The notes: generated by a model from the letters alone, not told the origin. A stretch of 64,000 bases of DNA from JALORV01 sp963780715 (GCA_963780715.1 CAWADK010000009.1:62001-126000); one strand, 5' to 3'. Positions 1-8,041 are shown, numbered from the stretch's first letter. Translations and numbers: made by a program.

Positions 1-884
1 TCCGCCGCCTCGCGCTTCAACGTGGCGAGCTCGTCGTTGCTGCGCGCCGACACCAGGTCGTACCAGCGCCACATCAGCTCGTCCGAGATCGACATCGCCT
101 TGCCGAACATCTCGTCCGGCGGCTCCGTGATGCCGATGTAGTTGTTCTTGCTCTTCGACATCTTCTCGACGCCATCCAGGCCCTCGAGCAGCGGCATCGT
201 CAGCACGCACTGCGGCTCCTGTCCGTAGTGCCGCTGCAGTTCGCGGCCGACCAGCAGGTTGAACTTCTGGTCGGTGCCGCCGAGTTCGATATCGGAGTGC
301 AGTGCGACCGAGTCGTAGCCCTGCATCAGCGGGTACAAAAGCTCGTGCATCGCAATCGGCGTGTTGTCGCGGAAGCGCTTGGAAAAGTCGTCGCGCTCCA
401 GCAGCCGCGCCAGCGTGTACCTGGCCGCCAGCTTGATCAGCCCGGCTGCGCCGAGCGGCTCCGACCACTCCGAGTTGTAGCGGATCTCGGTGCGTTCGCG
501 GTCGAGTACCAGTGCCGCCTGCTCGAAGTAGGTCTTCGCGTTGGCTTCGATCTCCTCGCGCGACAGCGGCGGCCGCATCGTGTTGCGGCCCGAGGGATCA
601 CCGATCATTCCCGTGAAGTCGCCGATCAGGAAGATCACCGTGTGGCCAAGGTCCTGCAGCTGGCGCAGCTTGTTCAGCACCACCGTATGGCCAAGATGGA
701 TGTCGGGCGCGGTCGGGTCGAGCCCGAGCTTGCAGCGCAAGGGCTTGCCCGTGGCGCGCGCCCGCGCGAGCTTCTGCGCGAACTCGGCCTCGATCAGCAG
801 CTCGTCGCAGCCGCGCTTGACCAGCGCCAGAGCGTCCTCGATTTCCCTAGTAATCGGGTAGGTCTTTGCGGGTTCGGGCTGCAT
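1..884 (-). CDS. tyrS: Tyrosyl-tRNA synthetase (3' end outside window)
   Basis: Class I aminoacyl-tRNA synthetase that charges tRNA-Tyr in the cytoplasm. The first 294 residues are visible and the gene runs off the left edge. The ATG at 884 gives an N-terminal helix, then the Rossmann fold with the HIGH-type motif HLGHT at residues 63-67, the GDFTGMIGDPSGR stretch, and the KMSKS signature at residues 241-245. The internal segment QGYDSVALHSDIELGGTDQK matches tyrosine-specific recognition. It is divergent from the M23 peptidase gene, an arrangement common in betaproteobacteria. Identification is firm; only the C-terminal S4-like domain is unseen. Confidence 0.95.
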   Translation of the reverse strand, partial: MQPEPAKTYPITREIEDALALVKRGCDELLIEAEFAQKLARARATGKPLRCKLGLDPTAPDIHLGHTVVLNKLRQLQDLGHTVIFLIGDFTGMIGDPSGRNTMRPPLSREEIEANAKTYFEQAALVLDRERTEIRYNSEWSEPLGAAGLIKLAARYTLARLLERDDFSKRFRDNTPIAMHELLYPLMQGYDSVALHSDIELGGTDQKFNLLVGRELQRHYGQEPQCVLTMPLLEGLDGVEKMSKSKNNYIGITEPPDEMFGKAMSISDELMWRWYDLVSARSNDELATLKREAA

Positions 885-945
885 GGATGTCAGGGCCTTG
901 AGCGGCGGTCGACCGACCCCGCCGGGCTATACTGCGGCCTTCGAC

Positions 946-973
946 AAAAAAGCGCACCGCTCGGTGCGCTTTT
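946..973. terminator. Terminator-like hairpin in the divergent tyrS/M23 gap
   Basis: A stem of about 12 bp (948-959 with 962-973) is flanked by A- and T-runs, so it resembles an intrinsic terminator on both strands; the U-run is longer in the leftward direction. It is odd because both neighbouring genes point away from it. A TATACT -10-like hexamer lies at 928-933, so the hairpin could sit in the 5' leader of the M23 gene, or overlap the tyrS promoter. Confidence 0.55.
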
Positions 974-989
974 CGTGACAGGCCGGCCG

Positions 990-2414
990 TTGATCTACCC
1001 CGAGATTCTATCCAAACACCTCCGCAGCCTGGGCGCCGACGTCCGGCTTGGCGCGCGCTTGCTGCTGCGCCGCTGGCGCCAGCTCGACCGCGCCACGCGC
1101 AGCCGCATCGAACTGGGGGCCGTGTTCTCGCTCCTGCCGCTGTCGGCGGCGCTCGCCGCCATCGCCGCTGCACCCGCCGCGCTCGACCTCGATGACATCC
1201 AGTCGCGGCCCATCGTCGAAGTCGTCAGCACGCCACGTCTCGACGATCAGCTTGCACCGGCACTGGTCCGCGGCGAGTCCTTTGTCCGTGAAGCGAAAGT
1301 CCAGCGCGGTGAGCCCTTCGGAGCACTGCTGGTCCGCCTGGGCATCGATGACGAAGAGGCAGCGCGCTTCCTGCGCGTCGATCCCGCGGCGCGTCCGCTG
1401 CTTCGCAGCGCGCCCGGCCGCTTCTTCCAGGCCAGCATCAGCGCACAGGGGCGACTCGAGTGGCTGCGCGCCTATCGCGATGGCGACGATACCGCCGCCG
1501 GGGCGACGTCGTCGGTGCTGACCGTCGTGCGCGACACCTCGGCGCCGGAAGGCTTCCGTGTCTCGGAGTCGGACTTCGTACTCGAGCGACGGACCGAACT
1601 GCGCAGTGGCGAGATCAAGACCTCGCTCTTCGCGGCGGCCGACGAGGCTGAGGTTCCGGATTCGATCGCGCAGCAGATGGTCGATGCACTCGAAAACGAG
1701 GTCGACTTCCATCGCAGCCTCCGCGAGGGCGACCGCTTCCGCGTCATCTACGAGACTTTGTACGCCGGTGGCGAGTACCTGCGACCGGGCCGGCTGCTGG
1801 CGGTGGAGTTCGTCAATGACGGCCGGTCTCTCGAGGCCTACTGGTTCGACGACGGCAGCAAGCACGGCGGCTTCTACGCGCCCGGGGGACGCAGCATGAA
1901 GCGGGCCTTCCTGCGTTCGCCGCTCGAGTACACGCGCGTCAGTTCAGGGTTCAGCAACAGCCGCACGCACCCGCTGTTCGGGTACGACGCCGCGCACCGC
2001 GGCATCGACTACTCGGCGCCGATGGGTAGCAAGGTACGGACGATCGCCGGCGGCGTGGTCGAATTTGCGGGCTGGCAGAGCGGCTACGGCAACGTCGTCG
2101 AGATCCGGCATGACAGCAAGCATTCCACCCTGTACGCGCACCTGCAGAAGTTCGGACCGGGCGTTGTCAAGGGTGCCCGGATCAGCCAGGGCGACCTCAT
2201 CGGCCACGTCGGCATGACGGGCTGGGCGACCGGGCCTCATCTGCACTTCGAAGTGAAGATCGCCGGCCGTCATGTCAATCCGCTGACGGCCCAGTTTCCC
2301 GGCGCCGAACCGCTGGGCGAAGGCCAGCGCGAAGCGCTCGCGGCGGTCGCTGCACCGCTGCGCGAGCAGCTCGCCTTGCTCGAGCGCATTCGCGTCGCTG
2401 CCAGCCTCCGCTGA
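990..2414 (+). CDS. M23 family peptidoglycan endopeptidase, membrane anchored
   Basis: Zinc metallopeptidase that probably cleaves peptidoglycan cross-links in the periplasm (MepM/YebA type). About 474 residues: a short basic cytoplasmic segment, one hydrophobic anchor near residues 42-62, an OapA/Csd3-like middle region, and the C-terminal LytM domain. Zinc ligands are visible as H336-x3-D340 (HRGIDY) and the HLH triad at 417-419. I chose TTG at 990, which has an AGG-type ribosome site; GTG at 975 is an alternative. The frame stays open far upstream, but that part is antisense to tyrS. It is followed after 7 bases by anmK, so recycling and cleavage of cell wall are probably co-transcribed. 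Confidence 0.85.
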   Translation: MIYPEILSKHLRSLGADVRLGARLLLRRWRQLDRATRSRIELGAVFSLLPLSAALAAIAAAPAALDLDDIQSRPIVEVVSTPRLDDQLAPALVRGESFVREAKVQRGEPFGALLVRLGIDDEEAARFLRVDPAARPLLRSAPGRFFQASISAQGRLEWLRAYRDGDDTAAGATSSVLTVVRDTSAPEGFRVSESDFVLERRTELRSGEIKTSLFAAADEAEVPDSIAQQMVDALENEVDFHRSLREGDRFRVIYETLYAGGEYLRPGRLLAVEFVNDGRSLEAYWFDDGSKHGGFYAPGGRSMKRAFLRSPLEYTRVSSGFSNSRTHPLFGYDAAHRGIDYSAPMGSKVRTIAGGVVEFAGWQSGYGNVVEIRHDSKHSTLYAHLQKFGPGVVKGARISQGDLIGHVGMTGWATGPHLHFEVKIAGRHVNPLTAQFPGAEPLGEGQREALAAVAAPLREQLALLERIRVAASLR

Positions 2415-2421
2415 CGGCCGC

Positions 2422-3544
2422 ATGGCCGTTGATCGCACCTCCGGCGACAGGACAGAGCTTTACATCGGACTGATGTCCGGGACGAGCCTCGATGGCGTCG
2501 ACGCCGTCCTGGCCGATTTTTCTTCCCCGGCGCCGCGCGTGCTGGCTCATGCGCATCGCCCTTTTCCGCAGGACCTGCGCGCTGAGCTGCTGGCGCTGAC
2601 CTCGCCCGGCGCCAACGAGATCGAACGGTCGGGTATCGCGGCTCAGCGACTGGTTGATCTTTATGCGCACAGCGTTGCGGATGTCCTGCAACTGGCCGAC
2701 TGCGCACCGGCCGACATCTGCGCGATCGGCGCGCACGGCCAGACGGTCCGTCATCATCCCGCGGCCGGATACTCGCTGCAGCTCAACGCACCGGCGCTCC
2801 TCGCCGAGCTGACCCAGATCGACGTCGTGGCGGATTTCCGCAGCCGCGACCTCGCCGCGGGCGGCCAGGGGGCACCCTTGGTACCGGCCTTCCATGCCGC
2901 GGCGTTCTCCGCGGAAGCCCCCCGCGCAGTCGTCAACATCGGTGGCATCAGCAACGTCACCTACCTGCCCGACGGCGAGCGGGAAGTCTTCGGCTTCGAC
3001 TGTGGCCCCGGCAACCTGCTGCTCGATGCGTGGGCGGCACAGCACCGGGCCGAGCCCTTCGATCGCAACGGCGGGTTCGCGGCGACCGGTCGGCTGGATC
3101 CGCAGTTGCTTGCGCGGCTGCTCGGCGAGCCGTTCCTGGACTCTCGCACCGCCCAAGAGCACCGGCCGCGAGTTGTTTTCGCAAGCCTGGCTGGGCAAGG
3201 CTCTGGCGGGCTCGGCGCGGTCGCCCCAGGATGTGCAGCGGACGCTGACGGAGTTCACCGCACGCTGCATCGGCGATGCCATCGAGCGGTGGTGCGCTTC
3301 AGCGCGCGATGTTGTCGTGTGCGGCGGTGGCGTCCGCAATGCGACGCTGATGACCGCCCTGGCCGGCGCCGTCGCGCCGCGCCCGCTCGTGGCCAGCTCC
3401 GCACTCGGGATCGAGCCGGATCAGGTCGAAGCCCTCGCGTTCGCCTGGCTGGCGCGTCGCTGCAAGCGCCGCGAAACCGGGAGCATTCCGGCTGTCACGG
3501 GCGCACGGGGCGCGCGCATCCTCGGCGCGATCTATCCGCGCTAG
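2422..3544 (+). CDS. anmK: Anhydro-N-acetylmuramic acid kinase (frameshifted)
   Basis: Phosphorylates and opens 1,6-anhydro-MurNAc released during murein turnover, giving MurNAc-6-phosphate in the cytoplasm. The N-terminal ATPase-fold motif GLMSGTSLDGVD, the GAHGQTVRHHP segment and FDCGPGN are in one frame. The conserved PPKSTGRELF block and the nucleotide-binding VVCGGGVRNATL block are in the next frame. A single extra base near 3139-3145 (just before the PPKSTGRE block) explains the break, and restoring it gives about 374 residues, the normal family length. It starts 7 bases after the M23 peptidase stop. The break is probably a sequencing indel. Confidence 0.85.
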
Positions 3545-3552
3545 CCGAACAA

Positions 3553-3586
3553 GAAAAAGGGGGCGCAGTGCGCCCCATTTTTTATT
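3553..3586. terminator. Bidirectional intrinsic terminator between anmK and erpA
   Basis: A 7-bp GC stem (GGGGCGC / GCGCCCC) with a 3-base loop, preceded by an A-run and followed by ATTTTTT. It lies between the convergent 3' ends of anmK (plus) and erpA (minus), so it can end both transcripts. Confidence 0.85.
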
Positions 3587-3600
3587 GACCCGACAGTTCT

Positions 3601-3951
3601 TCAGGCGGAGAACGACGACCCGCAGCCGCAGGTCGTGGTGGCATTCGGATTCTTGATGACGAACTGGGCGCCTTCGAGGTCTTCCTTGTAGTCGATCTCG
3701 GCGCCGACCAGGTACTGGTAGCTCATCGAGTCGATCAACAGCATGACGCCGTTCTTCTCCATCGTCGCGTCGTCTTCGTTGACGACCTCGTCGAAGGTGA
3801 AACCGTACTGGAAGCCGGAGCAGCCGCCGCCCTGCACAAAGACGCGGAGCTTCAGACCCGGGTTGCCCTCTTCATCGATCAGCGCCTTGACCTTCGAGGC
3901 GGCAGCATCGGTGAAAAGCAGTGGGGCGGGCATCTCTACGGCAGCATTCAT
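3601..3951 (-). CDS. erpA: Iron-sulfur cluster insertion protein ErpA
   Basis: A-type carrier that passes Fe-S clusters to apoproteins, including those of isoprenoid synthesis and respiration. It has 116 residues, close to the E. coli protein. The three cluster ligands are visible: C44 in GGGCSGFQYGF and C108/C110 in the C-terminal CGCGSSF. I chose ATG 3951, which has a GGAG site, over ATG 3963, which has none. A TATAAT hexamer on the minus strand at 3988-3993 is a good -10 element. It is convergent with anmK across a shared terminator. Confidence 0.93.
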   Translation of the reverse strand: MNAAVEMPAPLLFTDAAASKVKALIDEEGNPGLKLRVFVQGGGCSGFQYGFTFDEVVNEDDATMEKNGVMLLIDSMSYQYLVGAEIDYKEDLEGAQFVIKNPNATTTCGCGSSFSA

Positions 3952-3987
3952 GGCGATCTCCATCGTCGATATCGAACAGTCGGACCG

Positions 3988-3993
3988 ATTATA
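3988..3993 (-). promoter_or_regulatory. -10 element upstream of erpA
   Basis: A perfect TATAAT on the minus strand, 37 bases before the chosen erpA start. No convincing -35 was found at 16-18 bases, so the promoter may need an activator. Confidence 0.5.
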
Positions 3994-4015
3994 GGCACGG
4001 CCACCCGCCGGCAGT

Positions 4016-4435
4016 TCAAGTCCCCGTAGGCTCAGAAGTGGTACCGGCAGCGGCCAGTTTCAAGGCGGGGCGTACCTCGGCCGTGTCGTGGATCAACCGG
4101 CCTTCAACCACGGCGCCATGATGGATTTCCAGCGTTTTGTAGCGCACATCGCCGGTGACCTGCGCCTTGGGCTGAAGCTCCAGCACGTCGGTCACATAGA
4201 CCGGCCCGTTGACTTTTCCGGATACGACGAGGTGGGCGGCATGGACCTCCCCGATGACGCAGCCGAGTTCGCTGATGATGACCATCCCCGCCTCGCCATT
4301 GGCGCTGCGGATATCGCCCTTCACCGTCCCGTCGATGCGAAGCCCACCGACGTAGGACAGCGTTCCCTCGATCGTTGTGCCAGCGCCCACCAGGGTACCG
4401 ATCGTCTTGGGTGTAGCGCGCTTGGTTCCGAACAT
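4016..4435 (-). CDS. Bactofilin (polymer-forming cytoskeletal protein)
   Basis: Bactofilins (DUF583) form membrane-associated beta-helical filaments that localise cell-wall enzymes and shape the cell. This 139-residue protein has the small-family architecture: a short disordered N terminus, a central run of beta-helix turns with repeated hydrophobic-Gly-x-V patterns (about residues 15-115), and a disordered tail. The start ATG has a strong GGAGGAG ribosome site. It follows the DUF6776 gene by 9 bases, so the two are probably one transcript. Linkage to the nearby murein genes fits a cell-wall role, though the exact partner is inferred. Confidence 0.88.
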   Translation of the reverse strand: MFGTKRATPKTIGTLVGAGTTIEGTLSYVGGLRIDGTVKGDIRSANGEAGMVIISELGCVIGEVHAAHLVVSGKVNGPVYVTDVLELQPKAQVTGDVRYKTLEIHHGAVVEGRLIHDTAEVRPALKLAAAGTTSEPTGT

Positions 4436-4444
4436 GTCTCCTCC

Positions 4445-5182
4445 CTACATCGCAAACGTCTGTTGCGTCCGCATTTCGCCTCCGGAGCTGATCACGACCT
4501 GCACCGAACGCACCGTTGCACCCTCGGGCACGGTGAAAGTCCCCTCGACCCGCTGGTAATGCCGGAACGCCAGCGGAGCCGGCCCGGCGGCCGGATTCGC
4601 CGCATCCGGCAACGTCAGCGACACGGGGCGGCCCTCCCGCAGGAAGTTCACCTTCAGCTCGATTGCTCCGACGAAATCCTTGTCCGGCCTGCCGCTCTGC
4701 TGCACCAGCAGCCGATAGCGCAACGTGTTGTCATCGCCGTCGGGCTGCAGCTTGAAGCTGCGGATCACCACGCCGCGCGATGCCGACGCCGCCGGCAGCA
4801 GGCTTTCGAAGAAGGCCAGGTCGCCCCGCAGCCTTGCATTGTCCCCTTCGATCGCCTTCAACTGCTGCGCGAGCTGCTCCTGCGCGGCGCGCTCGATGTT
4901 CAGCTGGTTCTCGGACTGCACCGCAGCCGCGGCATAACGATCCCGGTCTTCTTTCGCCAGGTGAAGCTGCTCGCGCGTGCGCTCGAGCTCGTTCAGTACT
5001 TCAGCGTGGTCGACCGGTACACCGAGGTTGCGGCCGTACTGGTAGACGGCAAAGAGTCCGATCACTGCCAGTGCGGCCGCTGCCGCCGCCAGCATTGCCC
5101 TGATGGCCCACGGCAGCTGTGTGCGGACCGCGACGCGAGGCGCACTCACGGACAGATTTCGCAGCCACAGCTTCCACTTCAT
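4445..5182 (-). CDS. DUF6776-type membrane protein with coiled coil
   Basis: This 245-residue protein has an N-terminal transmembrane segment (about residues 28-48), then a predicted coiled coil (about 60-125, rich in Glu, Gln, Leu and Arg), and a C-terminal beta-rich periplasmic domain. The layout matches the conserved betaproteobacterial family annotated DUF6776. No enzyme motif is visible. Its stop lies 9 bases before the bactofilin start, which suggests that it tethers or positions the bactofilin at the membrane; that role is inference from context. Confidence 0.7.
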   Translation of the reverse strand: MKWKLWLRNLSVSAPRVAVRTQLPWAIRAMLAAAAAALAVIGLFAVYQYGRNLGVPVDHAEVLNELERTREQLHLAKEDRDRYAAAAVQSENQLNIERAAQEQLAQQLKAIEGDNARLRGDLAFFESLLPAASASRGVVIRSFKLQPDGDDNTLRYRLLVQQSGRPDKDFVGAIELKVNFLREGRPVSLTLPDAANPAAGPAPLAFRHYQRVEGTFTVPEGATVRSVQVVISSGGEMRTQQTFAM

Positions 5183-5484
5183 CGACAGTCGGGCGCAAGC
5201 CTTGGGTGTGTTGCGTCGGGCGCGCAGTCAAACAAAAGAGCCGCGACCTTGCTGCTGACCGCGGCTCGACGTCTTGTCTGGTCCAGTATATGAGCGTAGG
5301 CGCGATGCAGCGCGCGGTGAGACGCGCTGCCCATCCCGCAAAACGGGGCCTGCGGAAAGCTGAGCCGGCGGCGCGAGGTTCGCGCAACTCGCGGCCGCTC
5401 AACTCAGAGTTCGGTTGGCTCGGGCCTCGACGGGTGCCGAGTGAGACGCGATCGCGGGATCCGCGATCGCGGTTGCACAGCCGA
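5183..5484. other. Intergenic region downstream of rpsI
   Basis: About 300 bases with no gene that I can support. It holds an inverted repeat (CGCGATCGCG at 5447-5456 and 5462-5471) soon after the rpsI stop, a TATACT hexamer on the minus strand at 5285-5290 that could be a -10 for the DUF6776 operon, and the terminator described at 5229-5267. No tRNA-like T-loop was found. Confidence 0.5.
5229..5267 (-). terminator. Intrinsic terminator after rplM-rpsI
   Basis: On the minus strand an 8-bp stem GAGCCGCG / CGCGGCTC (5260-5267 with 5238-5245) with a 14-base loop is followed by TTTTGTTT. It lies about 220 bases after the rpsI stop and 47 bases before the DUF6776 start, so it separates the ribosomal operon from the bactofilin operon. 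Confidence 0.75.
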
Positions 5485-5877
5485 TTAGCGCTTGGAGAAC
5501 TGCTTGCGACGGCGTGCCTTGCGCAGGCCGACCTTTTTGCGCTCGACTTCGCGCGCATCGCGCGTCACCAGCCCCGCGTTCGAAAGCGCCGGCTTCAGCG
5601 TCGCGTCATAGTCGATCAGCGCGCGCGTGATGCCGTGGCGCACTGCGCCCGCCTGGCCCGACTCGCCGCCACCGATCACGTTGACCATGATGTCGAAGGT
5701 CTCGGCGTGATTGGTCAGTTCGAGCGGCTGGCGCACGATCATGCGCCCGGTCTCGCGGAAGAAATACTGCTCGATCGGCCGCCCGTTGATGACGATCTGA
5801 CCCTTGCCGCGCTTGAGGAAGACGCGTGCCACCGAACTCTTGCGGCGGCCCGTTCCATAGTTGTAGTTGCCGATCAT
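5485..5877 (-). CDS. rpsI: 30S ribosomal protein S9
   Basis: Small-subunit protein whose C-terminal tail reaches the P-site tRNA. It has 130 residues, the standard bacterial length. The typical N terminus YGTGRRKSSVARV and the basic tail ending KARRRKQFSKR, with the terminal Lys-Arg, are intact. It follows rplM by 7 bases, the universal rplM-rpsI pair, and is transcribed leftward from the rplM promoter. Confidence 0.98.
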   Translation of the reverse strand: MIGNYNYGTGRRKSSVARVFLKRGKGQIVINGRPIEQYFFRETGRMIVRQPLELTNHAETFDIMVNVIGGGESGQAGAVRHGITRALIDYDATLKPALSNAGLVTRDAREVERKKVGLRKARRRKQFSKR

Positions 5878-5884
5878 GTGAACC

Positions 5885-6313
5885 TCAGATGTCCAGCGCT
5901 TTGGGCTGCTGCGCGGTGTGCGGGTGCTGCTGGTCGGCGTAGACCTTCAGCTTCTTGATCATTGCGTAGCCCAGCGGGCCCTTGGGCAGCATGCCCTTGA
6001 CGGCGAGTTGCAGGGCACGGCCCGGGAAGCGCTCCTGCATCTTGCGGAAGTTGGTTTCGTACACGCCACCGGGATAGCCGCTGTGACGGTAGTACTTCTT
6101 GTTCTCGAACTTGGCGCCGGTGACCTTCAGCTGCGCCGCATTGACAACGACGATGAAGTCGCCGGTATCAACGTGGGGCGTGTACTCGGGCTTGTGCTTG
6201 CCGCGCAGCCGCAGCGCGATCTGGCTCGCGAGCCGGCCCAGCACCTTGTCGGAGGCATCGACCAACAACCAGTCACGCTTGACTTCGTGCGACTTGGCGG
6301 AAAACGTCTTCAT
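5885..6313 (-). CDS. rplM: 50S ribosomal protein L13
   Basis: Early-assembly large-subunit protein. It has 142 residues, the normal length, with the recognisable segments WLLVDASDKVLGRLAS, KVTGAKFENKKYYRHSGYPG and GMLPKGPLGY. It is the first gene of the rplM-rpsI operon. A promoter lies about 150 bases upstream, leaving a leader of roughly 130-140 bases, in which autogenous control by L13 would be possible but is not shown. Confidence 0.98.
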   Translation of the reverse strand: MKTFSAKSHEVKRDWLLVDASDKVLGRLASQIALRLRGKHKPEYTPHVDTGDFIVVVNAAQLKVTGAKFENKKYYRHSGYPGGVYETNFRKMQERFPGRALQLAVKGMLPKGPLGYAMIKKLKVYADQQHPHTAQQPKALDI

Positions 6314-6461
6314 AAACGATCCAATCAGGAAATCTGGTTACTGCGCCGTCGGAACAATTCGAGCGGTCGGGCAAACGCTGCAGAGCGTCGGACTTGCCGC
6401 CCGGAACTGCCGCCCGGGCTTGACGTCCACTGTGGACGGCGGCGAGCGCGGAAAGCCTTAA

Positions 6462-6491
6462 ATTTTAAGCGTTTTCGCGCGGCTTTCGCAA
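6462..6491 (-). promoter_or_regulatory. rplM-rpsI promoter
   Basis: On the minus strand TTGCGA (6486-6491) and TAAAAT (6462-6467) are separated by 18 bases, a good sigma-70 arrangement. It lies directly downstream of a leftward terminator, which insulates the operon from upstream transcription. Confidence 0.6.
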
Positions 6492-6496
6492 GCGCA

Positions 6497-6530
6497 CAAA
6501 AAAATGGGCCCGGAGGCAAGCCTCCGGGCC
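6497..6530 (-). terminator. Orphan leftward intrinsic terminator upstream of rplM
   Basis: An 11-bp near-perfect stem (GGCCCGGAGGC, 6507-6517, with 6520-6530) is followed on the minus strand by a run of seven T after one A. The only minus-strand transcript it can end must start between here and the plus-strand osmC gene, where no protein-coding frame is evident. Confidence 0.8.
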
Positions 6531-6665
6531 AAATCCACCGTTGGGGGTGGAGGAGACAGCGGTCGAGGGGCAGGTAAACCCCCAGTTGGCTTCAGTGTGC
6601 CAACGGCGTTGCTGCATTGCAAGCAAAGCCTGTGCGCAGCCTTCCTGGACGACGGCTATCGAGGA
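6497..6665 (-). ncRNA. Candidate small RNA ending at the orphan terminator
   Basis: Inferred only from position: a strong leftward terminator with no upstream coding gene. The 5' end is a guess, placed after AT-rich sequence on the minus strand around 6670-6690. The segment contains complementary G-rich and C-rich stretches (near 6541-6580) that could fold. It does not match 4.5S, 6S or RNase P RNA as I remember their conserved cores. Confidence 0.25.
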
Positions 6666-6674
6666 GATTTATCG

Positions 6675-6704
6675 TTGATATATCAATTACTTGATGCGTA
6701 ACAT
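6675..6704 (+). promoter_or_regulatory. osmC promoter with overlapping palindrome
   Basis: TTGATA (6675-6680) and TAACAT (6699-6704), 18 bases apart, form a plausible promoter with a leader of about 60 bases to the osmC start. The -35 is the left half of a perfect 12-base palindrome, TTGATATATCAA (6675-6686), a possible operator. Confidence 0.5.
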
Positions 6705-6769
6705 CCGGATACTTGAGTGGTCATTCAAAATCTGTTGCATCGCGCCGAATCGGCGCTCTGGGAGCTTTG

Positions 6770-7189
6770 ATGGATTGCACCGTGCGTTGGTCCGGAGAGG
6801 GAATGAGTTTTGTTGCCGAGTCAGGAAGCGGACACCTGGTAGCGATGGATGGCTCGCCCGACGGCGGTGGCCGCAATCTTGCGCCACGACCGATGGAGAT
6901 GGTGCTGATCGGCACCGGCGGCTGCACCGCCTACGACGTCGTGCTGATCCTCAAGCGCGGCCGGCACGACGTGCGCTCGTGCGAGGTGAGCCTGCATGCG
7001 GAGCGAGCGCCGACGGACCCCAAGGTGTTCACAGCCATCACGCTGCGTTTCACCGTTCGTGGCCGCAACCTCGACCCATCGGTTGTCGAGCGTGCGGTCG
7101 CACTCTCACACGACAAGTACTGCTCGGCAACGGCGATGCTGGCGAAGACGGCCGAAATCCGCACCGAGACGATCGTAGAAAACGTGTAG
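6770..7189 (+). CDS. OsmC family peroxiredoxin-like protein
   Basis: OsmC/Ohr-fold thiol peroxidase of the YhfA-like branch, expected to reduce organic hydroperoxides. It has 139 residues. Both redox-active cysteines are visible: C52 in GTGGCTAYD and C118 in DKYCSATAM. I chose ATG 6770, preceded by GGGAG, because homologues begin here; a TTG at 6713 would add 19 atypical residues. It is convergent with coq7, whose stop is 46 bases downstream. Confidence 0.88.
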   Translation: MDCTVRWSGEGMSFVAESGSGHLVAMDGSPDGGGRNLAPRPMEMVLIGTGGCTAYDVVLILKRGRHDVRSCEVSLHAERAPTDPKVFTAITLRFTVRGRNLDPSVVERAVALSHDKYCSATAMLAKTAEIRTETIVENV

Positions 7190-7235
7190 CGCCGGGCGGC
7201 ATCGCCCCGGACCGCGAAACCCGCGCCGACTGGAT

Positions 7236-7881
7236 CTAGATGTAGTGGGCCGTCGTGGTCATCACCTTGGCGGCCACTCTCATCAGCCAGCGCGCCGGCA
7301 AGGGCAGCGTTGCACCGCCGAGAGCCGTCGCGCTCTCCGCATGATGTACTTCGTCGTCCTTCATCTGCTCGACCACCGCGCGCGAGAGGTGATCGTCCGC
7401 TGGCAGCCGATCCAGGTGGCTGTCCAGGTGTTGCTCGACCTGGCGTTCGGTCTCGGCCATGAAGCCCAGGCTCACGCGATCGCCGGCACGCGCGGCCAGC
7501 AGGCCGATGGCGAACGCCCCGCCGTACCAGAGCGGATTCAACAGGCTCGTCCGGCCACCCAGTTGCTCGATGCGTGACTGGGTCCACGCCAGGTGGTCGG
7601 TCTCTTCGCGTGCGGCCTGCTCGAACACCGTGCGCAGGGCCGGATCGCGCGTCGCCAGCGCCTGGGCGTCGTACAGCGCCTGGGCGCAAACTTCACCGAC
7701 GTGATTGACCCGCATCAGCGCCGCGGCCTGACGTCGCTCAGCGTCGGAAAATTCCCGTTGCGAGGGCTGGCAGGCTTGCCGCCGGGCTCGGGCGGGAGGC
7801 GGCCGGCGGCGCGGCAATCGTCCGAAGCGCACGATCGGCGGCCGCCGTCAGGCGGTCTGCAATGGAAAGTCGACGGGACAT
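7236..7881 (-). CDS. coq7: 2-nonaprenyl-3-methyl-6-methoxy-1,4-benzoquinol hydroxylase (frameshifted)
   Basis: Di-iron monooxygenase for the penultimate hydroxylation of ubiquinone synthesis. The ferritin-like four-helix bundle is intact, with iron-binding EETDH and EVHH motifs and the RVNHVGEVCAQALY block. The true N terminus (MSRRLSIADRL, from ATG 7881) is in a different frame from the rest; a one-base break lies near 7748-7760 at a homopolymer (AAAA on the plus strand). Restored length is about 214 residues. ATG 7881 has no clear ribosome site, and a TACAGT -10-like element ends only 7 bases upstream, so a leaderless message is possible. The break is probably a sequencing indel. Confidence 0.88.
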
Positions 7882-8012
7882 ACCGCGACTGTAGCGCCAG
7901 CGCGGATCGGCATAATTCCGCAATATGAAATGCCCTTTCATAGCCGCCCGGTTTCCTGTTGCTGTGGGGCAACATGAAGCGTGACTTTTGGGTTGTTTTT
8001 GCCCGCCAGGCT

Positions 8013-8041
8013 TTGACTCGCTGCCGCCCTCTGAAACAATC
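8013..8041 (+). promoter_or_regulatory. Porin gene promoter
   Basis: TTGACT (8013-8018) and ACAATC (8036-8041) are separated by 17 bases, about 95 bases upstream of the porin start. Confidence 0.4.

Noticed and set aside
228..989. Upstream extension of the M23 peptidase frame
   Set aside because: The extra sequence is antisense to tyrS and contains no signal or family sequence; the true start is near 990.
5183..6769. 6S RNA, 4.5S RNA or tRNA in the gaps around rplM-rpsI
   Set aside because: No conserved core of these RNAs and no T-loop pattern was found; only the terminator-based candidate is listed.
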